Assembly (NCBI GenBank): GCA_946887065.1
Contig: CAMPKL010000150.1
Coordinates: 1 to 7,666, forward strand
Direction of reading: 5' to 3'
DNA length: 7,666 nt
From: an uncultured Bryobacterales bacterium
GTDB taxonomy: Bacteria; Acidobacteriota; Terriglobia; Bryobacterales; UBA6623
In this document: positions 1-7,236 of the stretch, in pieces
Layout: each line of letters begins with the position of its first letter
How positions within the stretch are numbered: the stretch's first letter is position 1
The notes under the pieces: model-generated
What the model was told of the DNA's origin: nothing
Database searches by the model: none
What the model saw: only the letters and a program-made list of their open reading frames with translations
Translations under genes and position numbers: made by a program

Positions 1-2
1 CG

Positions 3-326
3 ATCAGGGGCGCGGGTTTGTCGCTCGTTGCCGGCGTTGTCGGCGCGATCGGCGCCTTCTGCGTGCTGTTGGCGTTCGGGGCACGCGGTACTCCGGCGGC
101 CGTCATGTCGATCGTCTTCGCAGGCGCTCCTATCGTGAATGCCCTAGTTGCCATGTGGCTGAGCCCGCCGGCCGGCGGATGGTCGGCAATCCGCTGGCAG
201 TTTGTCGCGGGAATTCTGCTGGCCGCGCTCGGAGGCTGCTTGGTGACCTATTACAAGCCTCCGCCGGGTCCGGGCCATGCCAAGGCGGCGCCCACGCACC
301 AAACCGAAACGGCTGCCAATCGCTAG
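3..326 (+). CDS. EamA/DMT-type transporter, C-terminal part (5' end cut by window)
   Basis: This is the end of an integral membrane protein. The frame is open from base 3 to the TAG at 324-326 (107 residues), and the true start lies outside the window; the internal TTG at 18 is only a possible codon and not a believable start. Three hydrophobic segments are visible, at about residues 7-25, 30-53 and 61-81. A small-residue-rich stretch, GTPAAVMSIVFAGAPIVNAL, recalls the last helices of EamA-type drug/metabolite transporters, where one helix contains a proline and is followed by a short loop and a final helix. The last 25 residues are a hydrophilic, proline- and alanine-rich tail, probably cytoplasmic. 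Substrate cannot be predicted. The stop codon interlocks with that of the convergent gene at 323. The family call rests on pattern only; another polytopic permease family is possible. Confidence 0.6.
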   Translation: MRGAGLSLVAGVVGAIGAFCVLLAFGARGTPAAVMSIVFAGAPIVNALVAMWLSPPAGGWSAIRWQFVAGILLAALGGCLVTYYKPPPGPGHAKAAPTHQTETAANR

Positions 327-763
327 CCGCTTGGAGCGATGATCGAACGCATCGCGGAAATCAGCGGGAGCAGGACAGCGCCCGACATGATGAACATGCC
401 GCTCAATATCGCCGCGGTGGCGATTATCCCGGCGGTCCCCCCCGTGACCAACGCAAGCTTCTGTTGGCGTTGCACATAGGCCCCAAGACCGATTGCCGCT
501 ATTCCCAGCAACACCCACAGCCCGTTGGAGGCGCCGATAATCGACAACCCCATCCGCTCGTCCATCATCCATGCGACAACGCAGGCGAACGTTAACAGCA
601 GGTTCAACGCGCCGACGCCGGCCGCCGTCAGCGCGACAGTGGACAAGGGCGCGGTATCCACAACCGGCTGCGGCCGTTCCGCCGGCGGCGCGTCGAGTTC
701 GGGATCCAATGGGGGCGCCCAGGGCGCATCCGAGGATTCGCCGGAGAAAGGCTCTTGGGACAT
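323..763 (-). CDS. Small three-helix membrane protein of unknown function
   Basis: I do not recognise this protein. From the ATG at 763 it has 146 residues. The first 40 are polar, acidic and proline-rich (starts MSQEPFSGESSDAPW) and probably face the cytoplasm. Hydrophobic segments follow at about 41-66, 72-97 and 103-138, with QRQQK between the second and third as a likely cytoplasmic loop. The disordered tail followed by short glycine/alanine-rich helices loosely resembles DUF4190-like proteins, but that is only an impression. A GTG at 781 would add six residues and has GAGGGG about nine bases upstream, so it is a real alternative start; the ATG has only a weak AGCAAG. It is chosen over the opposite-strand frames here because its composition is that of a true membrane protein, while the others are arginine-rich. 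It reads away from popT and meets the transporter gene tail to tail. Confidence 0.6.
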   Translation of the reverse strand: MSQEPFSGESSDAPWAPPLDPELDAPPAERPQPVVDTAPLSTVALTAAGVGALNLLLTFACVVAWMMDERMGLSIIGASNGLWVLLGIAAIGLGAYVQRQQKLALVTGGTAGIIATAAILSGMFIMSGAVLLPLISAMRSIIAPSG

Positions 764-922
764 CTTGCTAACGATTATCACCCGCTATATCCCCTCTTGT
801 GAACAACCTAAGGTATTATTCGTGAGCAACTTAGGGCGTCAGGAGCAGACCTGCGGTCTCACCGAGTTGATTTGATAAGCTGGGCGGAAGGGCATCCCCC
901 TAGCGCCCAATTCCAAGCCAAT
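764..922. promoter_or_regulatory. Divergent intergenic region, probable promoters for the small membrane protein and popT
   Basis: This roughly 160-bp gap separates two head-to-head genes, so it must carry both promoters or be read through from outside. It is more AT-rich around 773-835 than the flanking genes. TATTAT at 814-819 matches the -10 consensus at five of six positions on the + strand, but no good -35 lies 16-18 bp upstream. An imperfect tandem repeat overlaps this site and is listed separately. A 5-bp stem (AGACC at 847-851, GGTCT at 855-859) lies in the presumed popT leader; it is too short to call a terminator or riboswitch. The role is inferred from gene orientation. Confidence 0.4.
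799..836. repeat. Imperfect 15-bp tandem repeat with 23-bp period, candidate operator
   Basis: GTGAACAACCTAAGG (799-813) and GTGAGCAACTTAGGG (822-836) match at 12 of 15 positions. The 23-bp period is close to two turns of the DNA helix, which would put two bound proteins on the same face. The same sequence also holds an exact 6-bp inverted repeat, CCTAAG (807-812) and CTTAGG (830-835). A -10-like TATTAT lies between the copies, so a protein bound here could control the divergent genes. Regulator unknown; chance similarity is possible for so short a repeat. Confidence 0.35.
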
Positions 923-1930
923 ATGACCCCAACTAAAGCTCCCTGCGCCGAGCCGGAAGAACCGCTACAAGCGCCGCGGAAGGTGGTTGGCGGACTCTTG
1001 ATGGGCTTGGCGAATCTGGTTCCGGGCATCTCGGGCGGTACCATGCTGCTTTCCGCCGGGGTGTATCCCGCCTTTATCGACGGCATCGCCGAAGTATCCA
1101 CTCTGCGGTTCCGCCTGCGCACATTGGTGTCGCTGGGGCTGATCGTCGGATCGGCTGCGTTAGCTATCGGGCTGTTTGCGGGCGTCGTCAAGAATCTGGT
1201 TGTCGACCATCGCTGGGCAATGTACAGCGTCTTCATTGGGCTGACGTTTGGCGGCGTGCCGCTGATTTGGAGACTGCTTAAGCCGGCAACCAAGGCGGCG
1301 TGGGTGGGCTGTGCGGCCGGTTTCGCGGTGATGGCCTTGATGGCAACGATTGAACCGGGGACCAGCGACTCAGGAGCCGGACCCGGCTACGCAGTGCTGT
1401 TTTTCGCCGGGCTGGCGGGAGCTTCGGCGATGATCTTGCCGGGCGTATCGGGGGGCTACCTGCTGCTGATTTTGGGTCAGTATCTGACGATCCTCGGAGC
1501 TATCGATCAGGCCAAAACGGCCGTGTTGTCTGAGGGCGGTCCGCATTGGGAGTTGATGATCGCCGCCTTCGGCGTCATCATTCCGGTGGGCCTGGGAGTC
1601 GTTACAGGCGTCATCGGCGTGAGCAATCTGATTCGCCAGTTGCTAAGGCGATTTGAGAAAGCGACGCTCGGCGTCCTTCTGGGCTTATTGTTGGGCGCCG
1701 TGCTCGGGTTGTGGCCCTTCCAGCAGGGCGTGCCGCCGCAGGCGGGCCACGTGCTCAAGGGTCGCGTACTCACCTCCGCGGACGCTGCGAAAATCAAGCC
1801 GGAAGACTATCCGCTGGAGCGTTATTCGCCGCCGGGTTGGCAGGTAGGCGCGAGCCTGGCTCTTGTTATCGCCGGCTTCGGCATCACCCAAGGAGTCGCC
1901 CGCCTTGGCGCCGGAAAGCAAGCAGGATAA
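923..1930 (+). CDS. popT: DUF368-family undecaprenyl-phosphate translocase (PopT)
   Basis: DUF368 proteins return the lipid carrier undecaprenyl phosphate from the outer to the inner face of the cytoplasmic membrane, so that it can be reused for peptidoglycan and other surface polymers. From the ATG at 923 the protein has 335 residues. It has the two hallmarks of the family: GLANLVPGISGGTM at about residues 28-41 and MILPGVSGGYLLLILGQY at about 170-187, each a PG(I/V)SGG turn at the start of a helix, an internal duplication. Multiple hydrophobic helices fill the rest. Residues about 266-306, between the last two helices, form a polar loop with charged and proline residues. The frame is also open upstream to a TTG at 872, which would add 17 polar residues; the ATG is preferred because the added part looks unlike a signal or helix. 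Neither start has a well-spaced Shine-Dalgarno. The antiporter gene follows after 83 bp on the same strand. Confidence 0.88.
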   Translation: MTPTKAPCAEPEEPLQAPRKVVGGLLMGLANLVPGISGGTMLLSAGVYPAFIDGIAEVSTLRFRLRTLVSLGLIVGSAALAIGLFAGVVKNLVVDHRWAMYSVFIGLTFGGVPLIWRLLKPATKAAWVGCAAGFAVMALMATIEPGTSDSGAGPGYAVLFFAGLAGASAMILPGVSGGYLLLILGQYLTILGAIDQAKTAVLSEGGPHWELMIAAFGVIIPVGLGVVTGVIGVSNLIRQLLRRFEKATLGVLLGLLLGAVLGLWPFQQGVPPQAGHVLKGRVLTSADAAKIKPEDYPLERYSPPGWQVGASLALVIAGFGITQGVARLGAGKQAG

Positions 1931-1942
1931 TCAGTCCGGATT

Positions 1943-1961
1943 CACCCTCGCCTGAGTGGTG
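1943..1961 (+). other. Small hairpin just after popT
   Basis: CACC-CTC (1943-1949), loop GCCT, then GAG-T-GGTG (1954-1961) can pair as seven base pairs with one bulged T, 12 bases after the popT stop. No T-run follows, so it does not meet the usual pattern of an intrinsic terminator. It could be an mRNA 3'-end or attenuating structure between popT and the antiporter gene, or chance. Confidence 0.25.
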
Positions 1962-1990
1962 CTCAATAGCGCCCGCATCGAATCAATCGG

Positions 1991-1996
1991 TATACT
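1991..1996 (+). promoter_or_regulatory. Possible -10 element upstream of the antiporter gene
   Basis: TATACT matches the sigma-70 -10 consensus at five of six positions and lies 17 bases before the antiporter ATG. No -35-like hexamer is found 16-18 bp upstream and there is no TGn extension. If used, the 5' leader would be only about 10 bases, with no room for a normal ribosome-binding site. Weak call. Confidence 0.2.
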
Positions 1997-2013
1997 CCAA
2001 GCTCACCGCCCCT

Positions 2014-3054
2014 ATGGAAGCATGGCTCGAATCCTTTTACGCCGACCTGCATTGGACTCTGCTCGGGGCGGTGCTCGTGGTTTCCCTATACGTTTTGGGC
2101 AGGGCGGCGGATCTGCTCGTCGACGAAGCGGTTGACCTCTCGGAACGGTCCCGTATACCGAAGACCGTCATCGGCGCCACGATCGTCAGCCTCGGCACGA
2201 CCACGCCGGAAGTCGCTGTTTCCGTGATGGCGGCGATTAACGGTTCGCCTGATCTAGCGCTCGGAAACGCCGCGGGGTCGGTTATTTGCGACACCGGCCT
2301 GATCCTCGGCATCGCCGCACTCATCGCGCCGTTGCGGCTCGATCCGACGATCGTCAACCGCCAGGGTTGGATTCAGTTCGGCTCCGGTTTTCTGCTGGTC
2401 CGGGCATGCCTGAACTGGTCCGACCCGATCGCGTCCTGGACCACCGGAGGCAACCTGCCGCAGTGGATGGGGTTCGTCCTCCTAGGTTTGTTGGGCGCCT
2501 ACCTTTATAAATCCATTGCGTGGTCGCGCGCCGACGTGGCGGAAGGCGAGCTGCCGCATCACCGTGAAGAGCAAGATCCGGTCTGGCTCACGTTGGCCAA
2601 GGTTGTCGGCGCTGTGGCGGTGGTTGTTGTTTCCGCCCAGGCGCTCATACCGGCGGTCACTGAATCGGCTGTGCGCATGAATATTCCGGAGAGCATCATC
2701 GCCGCGACTTTGGTGGCTTTCGGCACGTCCCTGCCCGAGCTAGTCACCGCAATAACGGCGGCGCGCAAGGGGCACGGCGAACTGGCCGTGGGCAACATCG
2801 TCGGCGCGGATATTCTGAATGTGCTGTTCGTCTCCGGCGCGGCCGCGGCCGTGACGCCGGTTGGATTGGATGCCGGTCCGCAGTTCTTCCGCGTCGTGTT
2901 CCCGATGATGCTGTTCATCCTAGCCGTATTCCGCGTGGGAATCTTCGTTTCGGGCACTCACATGCGCCGAACCTTCGGCTGGGTGCTGCTGGTCACTTAC
3001 GCCGTCTATCTAGTCGTAGGCTATGTGTTCCGCGGCGCCCCCGGAGGCGTGTAG
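2014..3054 (+). CDS. CaCA-superfamily Na+/Ca2+-type (cation/Ca2+) antiporter
   Basis: This is an inner-membrane exchanger that moves Ca2+ (or a similar cation) out against Na+ or H+ entry. From the ATG at 2014 it has 346 residues and about ten hydrophobic helices. Both CaCA alpha-repeats are present in the expected inverted-duplicate layout: alpha-1 at about 54-97 (GATIVSLGTTTPEV, then GNAAGSVICD) and alpha-2 at about 230-272 (ATLVAFGTSLPEL, then GNIVGADILN). Glutamates E66 and E242 match the two essential ligands of the archaeal exchanger NCX_Mj (E54, E213), with identical spacing to the second half of each site. The other ligand positions differ: D93 replaces the usual Asn, N269 replaces Asp, and A265 replaces Ser. 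A hydrophilic loop at about 170-190 (acidic, His-rich) joins the two halves. The frame extends far upstream inside popT, but that part is arginine-rich shadow, so the ATG just before the first helix is chosen. No Shine-Dalgarno is visible. Its last 45 bases overlap the helicase gene on the other strand. Confidence 0.88.
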   Translation: MEAWLESFYADLHWTLLGAVLVVSLYVLGRAADLLVDEAVDLSERSRIPKTVIGATIVSLGTTTPEVAVSVMAAINGSPDLALGNAAGSVICDTGLILGIAALIAPLRLDPTIVNRQGWIQFGSGFLLVRACLNWSDPIASWTTGGNLPQWMGFVLLGLLGAYLYKSIAWSRADVAEGELPHHREEQDPVWLTLAKVVGAVAVVVVSAQALIPAVTESAVRMNIPESIIAATLVAFGTSLPELVTAITAARKGHGELAVGNIVGADILNVLFVSGAAAAVTPVGLDAGPQFFRVVFPMMLFILAVFRVGIFVSGTHMRRTFGWVLLVTYAVYLVVGYVFRGAPGGV

Positions 3055-6000
3055 CGCCGCGCCTTCGTCGGTCGCCGCGGCGATGCCGTCCCGCATCACG
3101 ACCCGGCCGGCGCTCAGTGCGCTGATGCGATCCCCGGGCAATACGATGCCCGCGAGGTTGAGCGGATCGGATGCCGCGATGTCGAGTGTTTCGCCGTCCG
3201 GCGCCGATCGCCGAACCGAGCGGAGCAGGTCGACGGCTTCGGGCAAGGCGAATTGCTCGCCGACGTAAGCCGCCACAAATCGTCCGCCGCGTACTTCCCC
3301 GCGCGCTTCCATGCGCCGAAACTCCTGCAACAGGCTTCGCCACGGCGGTGCGTTCGACTCGCGCCGCATCAGATCGCGGAATACCACGCCCCACCGCGCA
3401 AGCAAACGCCGCGCGGCTGACTCGACATTGACGTCGCCGGCATTTCGCGGGAGCAGCGCCCAGCGCCCCGCCGCATGTCGCGGGCGGGCTTTGCGGCGAC
3501 TGGCCTGACCCGAACGCCGGCGCGGATCGATGAGTGCCCGCAAGTTGTCGAATCCGTCGGCGGAGACCAACCCTGCAGAGGCGAGTTCCCAAAGCGCCTC
3601 TTCGACTTCGCTGGCGAGACGCCCGGCCGCTGACTGAATGTCGGCGAAGAAGGATGCGCCATTCGCCTGAAGAGCCCGATAGACATCCTGAGCGGAATGA
3701 GAGAGCGCCAAATCGCCTTCAAGGACTTCATGCAGCAACTCGCGGGAGTTCTGGCGCAAGAAGAAACTTAGCGGAGCGGCGCGCGTCGGGCGGATTCGCT
3801 TGGAAACCACGCCTTCCTCGCGATCGACCGCCGGGTGCGGCGAGAGGCGGCCCCACATGACTTCGCCGGCCAAACAAAGCTGATCAAGATACTCCGGTTT
3901 GTAGTCGGCGACGCGCGCCGGGAACAGACTCGACTCCCACGCGGCGGCAGGCGCCTCAAAGCCCTCTAGTTGCTGAATAATCTGCAGCAATCCATCGGCG
4001 CCATGGAGTCTCGTGCCGGAAGCGACCCGCTGCCAGCGCTGCAAAAAGCGCATGAAATCAGCGCTGGAGACCGGCTCAATCTCGCGCCGCAGCCTTCTCA
4101 GCGTCAACCGGTGAATGCGCGCCAGAACACGCCGGTTGCACCACTCCATCTCTACTTCCCCCAAGTCCGGGGAGAAGCGTCCGCGCATCGCCTGCCCTTC
4201 GCTCTCTAGGGCGATCAGCGCGGCTTCGACTTGCGACGATGGCAGGGCGAGACGCGCTGACCAGTCATCGACGGTTGCCGGTCCTGCCGCGTCAAGCCAG
4301 CCGCGCAAGACCTCCGCAATGCTCGCGGTGAGACCGTCGGGCTGGGGGCCTCTTGGTTCAACCGCCATGATGGCGGGTTCGCACTGACCATTCTGGTAGA
4401 TCCGTCTCGCCAGCGTGAGCCGTTCCGCCGGTACCCAAAACTCTCCCTCATCGACCGACAGCAGAGTCGCCCGGCCGGCGCCGGCAAGCTGGACAAAGAA
4501 GTCTTCCCACTCCACGACAGGCGGCATCACGCAGAGTGAGAGCAGAGCGTCATGAAGCTCGTCGGCGTCGCGGGCGACCGGGGCAATCTCATCCGAGACT
4601 TGCGCAATCGCTTCCGCCGAGAGTGCCGCGTCGGCGCCGAGCGAACCCGGGTCGAGCGATCGCCGCATCTGCACGGCCCTCGCGCGACGCTCCTCAAGCG
4701 GTGCGTCGTCGAGGAAAGCCCAAGGGTTGGCGTTGAGAATTTCGTGGCAAAAAGCCGACGGCTCCGGTGTCTCGACGGCGACGGTCCGAATTTCGCCGTC
4801 CTGTATGCGGCGCACGATCGCAGCGAAACGGTCGAGGTCCATCGCCTCGTGCTGACAATCGCGAATCGTCTCGGCGACCAACGGATGATCCGGGATGCGG
4901 ATCGCGCCCGTAAGATTCTCGGCGCAGGCCGCTTGATCAGGAAAGACGCCCGCCAGCAGGTCTTCCGACCGCATGCGCTGCAGCGGCGGCGGCGTTTTGC
5001 GGCCGCCCGAGAAGCGCAGCACGGCCAGGGCGCGGGAAACATTCCAGCGCCAGCGTACGGTAAACATCGGGGAATCCAGCAACGCCTGCGTCAGCGTATA
5101 TTCCAGTGTTTGCGGCTTGAGAAACTCAAAAACCACATCGAGCGGAAAGGCATGTTGCTCGGTCAAAGAAATATTGATGCCGTTGTCGGTTGCCGCGGCC
5201 TGCAGTTCGAGGTTGAACGAGCGGCAGAATTTCTTGCGCAGAGCGAGGCCCCAGGCGCGATTGACGCGCGCGCCGAACGGCGCGTGAATCACCAACTGCA
5301 TACCGCCCGATTCATCGAAGAATCGCTCCGCAACGATGGTGTCGATCGACGGCATGGCCCCGAGGATGCGCTTGCCCGCGGCGACGTAGGCGATGGCTTG
5401 CTCCGCGCCGCCGGCCGACAGGCCACACTGGGTGACCAGCAGCTCAATAGCCCCAGCGCCGAGCCGGTCGATCTCCTCGCGCAGGGCGCCGATGCTGAGC
5501 GAGAGTTCCCAAGTGCGGCCCGGAGCTTCGCCCAGCCAGAACGGCACGGTTGGGCTGGCGCCCTTGGCGTCCTCGACCCTCACCCGGCCCGGCTCCACGC
5601 GACGAATGCGCCAGGAAGTCGTGCCGAGCAAGAAGATGTCGCCGACAGAAGATTCAATGGCGAAATCTTCGTCGATCGTGCCGACGAGCGAGCTCTCCGG
5701 CTCGGCGACGACTTGATACTGCGCCGTATCGGGGATTGCCCCGCCGGACGTAATCGCAGCTAGGCGGGCGCCCCGGCGCGCTCTGAGCACGCCGTTCACC
5801 CGGTCATGATGCAGATACGCCCCCCGGCGGCCCCGCGAGGTGCTGATGCCGTCGGCCAACATCGCAACGATTTGATCGAAGGCGTTTCGGGCGAGTTCCC
5901 GGTAGGGATAGGCCGTGCGCACCCAATTGTAAAGCTCCTCCTCGCCCCACGATTCCGAGGCGGCGATTTCGGCAACGACCTGCTGCGCCAGCACGTCAAG

Positions 6001-7236
6001 CGGCGCCTCGGGAATTTCCAGGCGGTCCAGCTCGCCGCTCCGAATCGCCCGCACAAGCGCGGCGCATTCGATTAGTTCATCGCGGGTGGTCGGGAAGAAG
6101 ACCCCATGAGGCAACGCGCCGACCCAGTGCCCGGAGCGGCCGACGCGCTGCAGGGCGACCGCTATCGAGCGAGGCGAACCGATTTGGCAAACGAGGTCGA
6201 CCGTCCCGATGTCGATGCCTAGTTCCAAGGAAGCCGTGGCCACAACAGCCCGGAGTTCGCCGCGCTTGAGGCGCTCTTCTGCGTCTAGCCGCAATTGCTT
6301 CGCCAAACTGCCGTGGTGGGCCGCGACGCAGGATTCCCCGAGGCGCTCCTCCAAGGCGTGGGTGACGCGCTCGGCCAAACGGCGAGTGTTGACGAAGATC
6401 AGCGTCGTGCGGTTCTGCTGGATCAGTTCGGCCAAACGGTCGTGGATCTGCCCCCACATCTCTTGACTCGCCACGGCCCCGAGTTCGTCATCCAACGTCT
6501 CAACGGCCAGCTTCATCGGCCTCGAATGCCCCACCTGCACGATCTGCACGCCGGCGGCGGCTCTTTTGGGGCGAAGAAATTGTGCGACTTCTTCGATCGG
6601 GCTAACGGTTGCCGATAGGCCGATGCGTTGTAGCTCCCCGCCTTGCTGCTCAACGAGCCGCTGCAGCCGCTCGATGGAGAGCGCCAAGTGCGCGCCCCGC
6701 TTGTCGTCGGCGACGGCGTGGATCTCGTCGACGATCAGGGTTCTAGCCGAACCCAGAATCTCCCGGCTTCGCCTAGCCGTGAGCAAGATGAACAACGACT
6801 CCGGCGTGGTGACCAGGATGTGTGGAGGCCGCTCCAGCATCTGCTGCCGCTTGTATGCATTGGTGTCGCCGGTGCGCAGGGCCGTACGGATGGGCGCGAG
6901 ATCGACGCCCCGCTGTTCGGCCAGCTCACGGATCTCAGCCAGCGGGCGCTCCAAATTTTTCTGAATATCGTTGCTCAGCGCCTTGAGCGGCGAAACATAG
7001 ACAGCCTGAACGGCATCCGGCAACTCTCCGGTCCGTGCCTGCCGGACCAGTCCGTCCAGACAATGCAGAAAGGCGGCCAGCGTCTTGCCCGAACCCGTGG
7101 GCGCGGAGATCAACACGTCTTGGCCGCTGCGTATCGGCGGCCAGCCGAGGGTCTGCGGCTCGGTCGGCTGACCGATCCGCCCTAGGAACCACTCTTGAAC
7201 GAGCGGATCGAATCCGGACCAAAGACTCACAACCAT
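3010..7236 (-). CDS. lhr: Lhr-family large ATP-dependent DNA helicase
   Basis: Lhr is a superfamily-2 3'-to-5' ssDNA translocase and DNA/RNA-DNA helicase linked to DNA repair. The product has 1408 residues from the ATG at 7236; a TTG at 7278 would add 14. RecA domain 1 has motif I APTGSGKT (45-52), motif Ib-like TTPES (143-147), motif II DEIH (170-173) and motif III SAT (208-210). RecA domain 2 has ATASLELGIDIG (333-344) and motif VI QRVGRSGH (363-370). A winged-helix region (about 404-463) and the DEAD/H-associated beta-barrel part (to about 740, with RWRWN at 728-732) complete the Lhr core of about 850 residues. A long C-terminal region follows, ending in blocks typical of full-length bacterial Lhr (GRWALLPR at 1257-1264, RWGVVFRDL at 1281-1289, DPLNLAGIVLPGDR at 1357-1370); such extensions have been described as tandem winged helices plus an AlkZ-like glycosylase fold. 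The frame is intact. Length is a little below the roughly 1500 residues of the E. coli and mycobacterial proteins. No repair gene is in the same operon; a VOC gene is divergent. Confidence 0.93.
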   Translation of the reverse strand: MVVSLWSGFDPLVQEWFLGRIGQPTEPQTLGWPPIRSGQDVLISAPTGSGKTLAAFLHCLDGLVRQARTGELPDAVQAVYVSPLKALSNDIQKNLERPLAEIRELAEQRGVDLAPIRTALRTGDTNAYKRQQMLERPPHILVTTPESLFILLTARRSREILGSARTLIVDEIHAVADDKRGAHLALSIERLQRLVEQQGGELQRIGLSATVSPIEEVAQFLRPKRAAAGVQIVQVGHSRPMKLAVETLDDELGAVASQEMWGQIHDRLAELIQQNRTTLIFVNTRRLAERVTHALEERLGESCVAAHHGSLAKQLRLDAEERLKRGELRAVVATASLELGIDIGTVDLVCQIGSPRSIAVALQRVGRSGHWVGALPHGVFFPTTRDELIECAALVRAIRSGELDRLEIPEAPLDVLAQQVVAEIAASESWGEEELYNWVRTAYPYRELARNAFDQIVAMLADGISTSRGRRGAYLHHDRVNGVLRARRGARLAAITSGGAIPDTAQYQVVAEPESSLVGTIDEDFAIESSVGDIFLLGTTSWRIRRVEPGRVRVEDAKGASPTVPFWLGEAPGRTWELSLSIGALREEIDRLGAGAIELLVTQCGLSAGGAEQAIAYVAAGKRILGAMPSIDTIVAERFFDESGGMQLVIHAPFGARVNRAWGLALRKKFCRSFNLELQAAATDNGINISLTEQHAFPLDVVFEFLKPQTLEYTLTQALLDSPMFTVRWRWNVSRALAVLRFSGGRKTPPPLQRMRSEDLLAGVFPDQAACAENLTGAIRIPDHPLVAETIRDCQHEAMDLDRFAAIVRRIQDGEIRTVAVETPEPSAFCHEILNANPWAFLDDAPLEERRARAVQMRRSLDPGSLGADAALSAEAIAQVSDEIAPVARDADELHDALLSLCVMPPVVEWEDFFVQLAGAGRATLLSVDEGEFWVPAERLTLARRIYQNGQCEPAIMAVEPRGPQPDGLTASIAEVLRGWLDAAGPATVDDWSARLALPSSQVEAALIALESEGQAMRGRFSPDLGEVEMEWCNRRVLARIHRLTLRRLRREIEPVSSADFMRFLQRWQRVASGTRLHGADGLLQIIQQLEGFEAPAAAWESSLFPARVADYKPEYLDQLCLAGEVMWGRLSPHPAVDREEGVVSKRIRPTRAAPLSFFLRQNSRELLHEVLEGDLALSHSAQDVYRALQANGASFFADIQSAAGRLASEVEEALWELASAGLVSADGFDNLRALIDPRRRSGQASRRKARPRHAAGRWALLPRNAGDVNVESAARRLLARWGVVFRDLMRRESNAPPWRSLLQEFRRMEARGEVRGGRFVAAYVGEQFALPEAVDLLRSVRRSAPDGETLDIAASDPLNLAGIVLPGDRISALSAGRVVMRDGIAAATDEGAALHASGGAAEHIAYD

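Noticed and set aside
144..595. Overlapping open frames on both strands around the transporter/small membrane gene junction
   Set aside because: Their translations are Arg/Gly/Gln-rich and have no hydrophobic pattern, unlike the two membrane-protein frames they overlap.
847..859. AGACC-TGC-GGTCT hairpin upstream of popT as a riboswitch or attenuator
   Set aside because: A 5-bp stem without further conserved structure or a T-run is too little evidence.
1711..2013. 101-codon upstream extension of the antiporter frame
   Set aside because: It overlaps the end of popT, is Arg/Pro/Gly-rich and resembles no exchanger N-terminus; the ATG at 2014 sits right before the first helix.
4552..5763. 403-codon open frame on + inside lhr
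   Set aside because: Arginine-, alanine- and glutamine-rich with no recognisable domain; it is the antisense shadow of the strongly conserved lhr frame in high-GC DNA.
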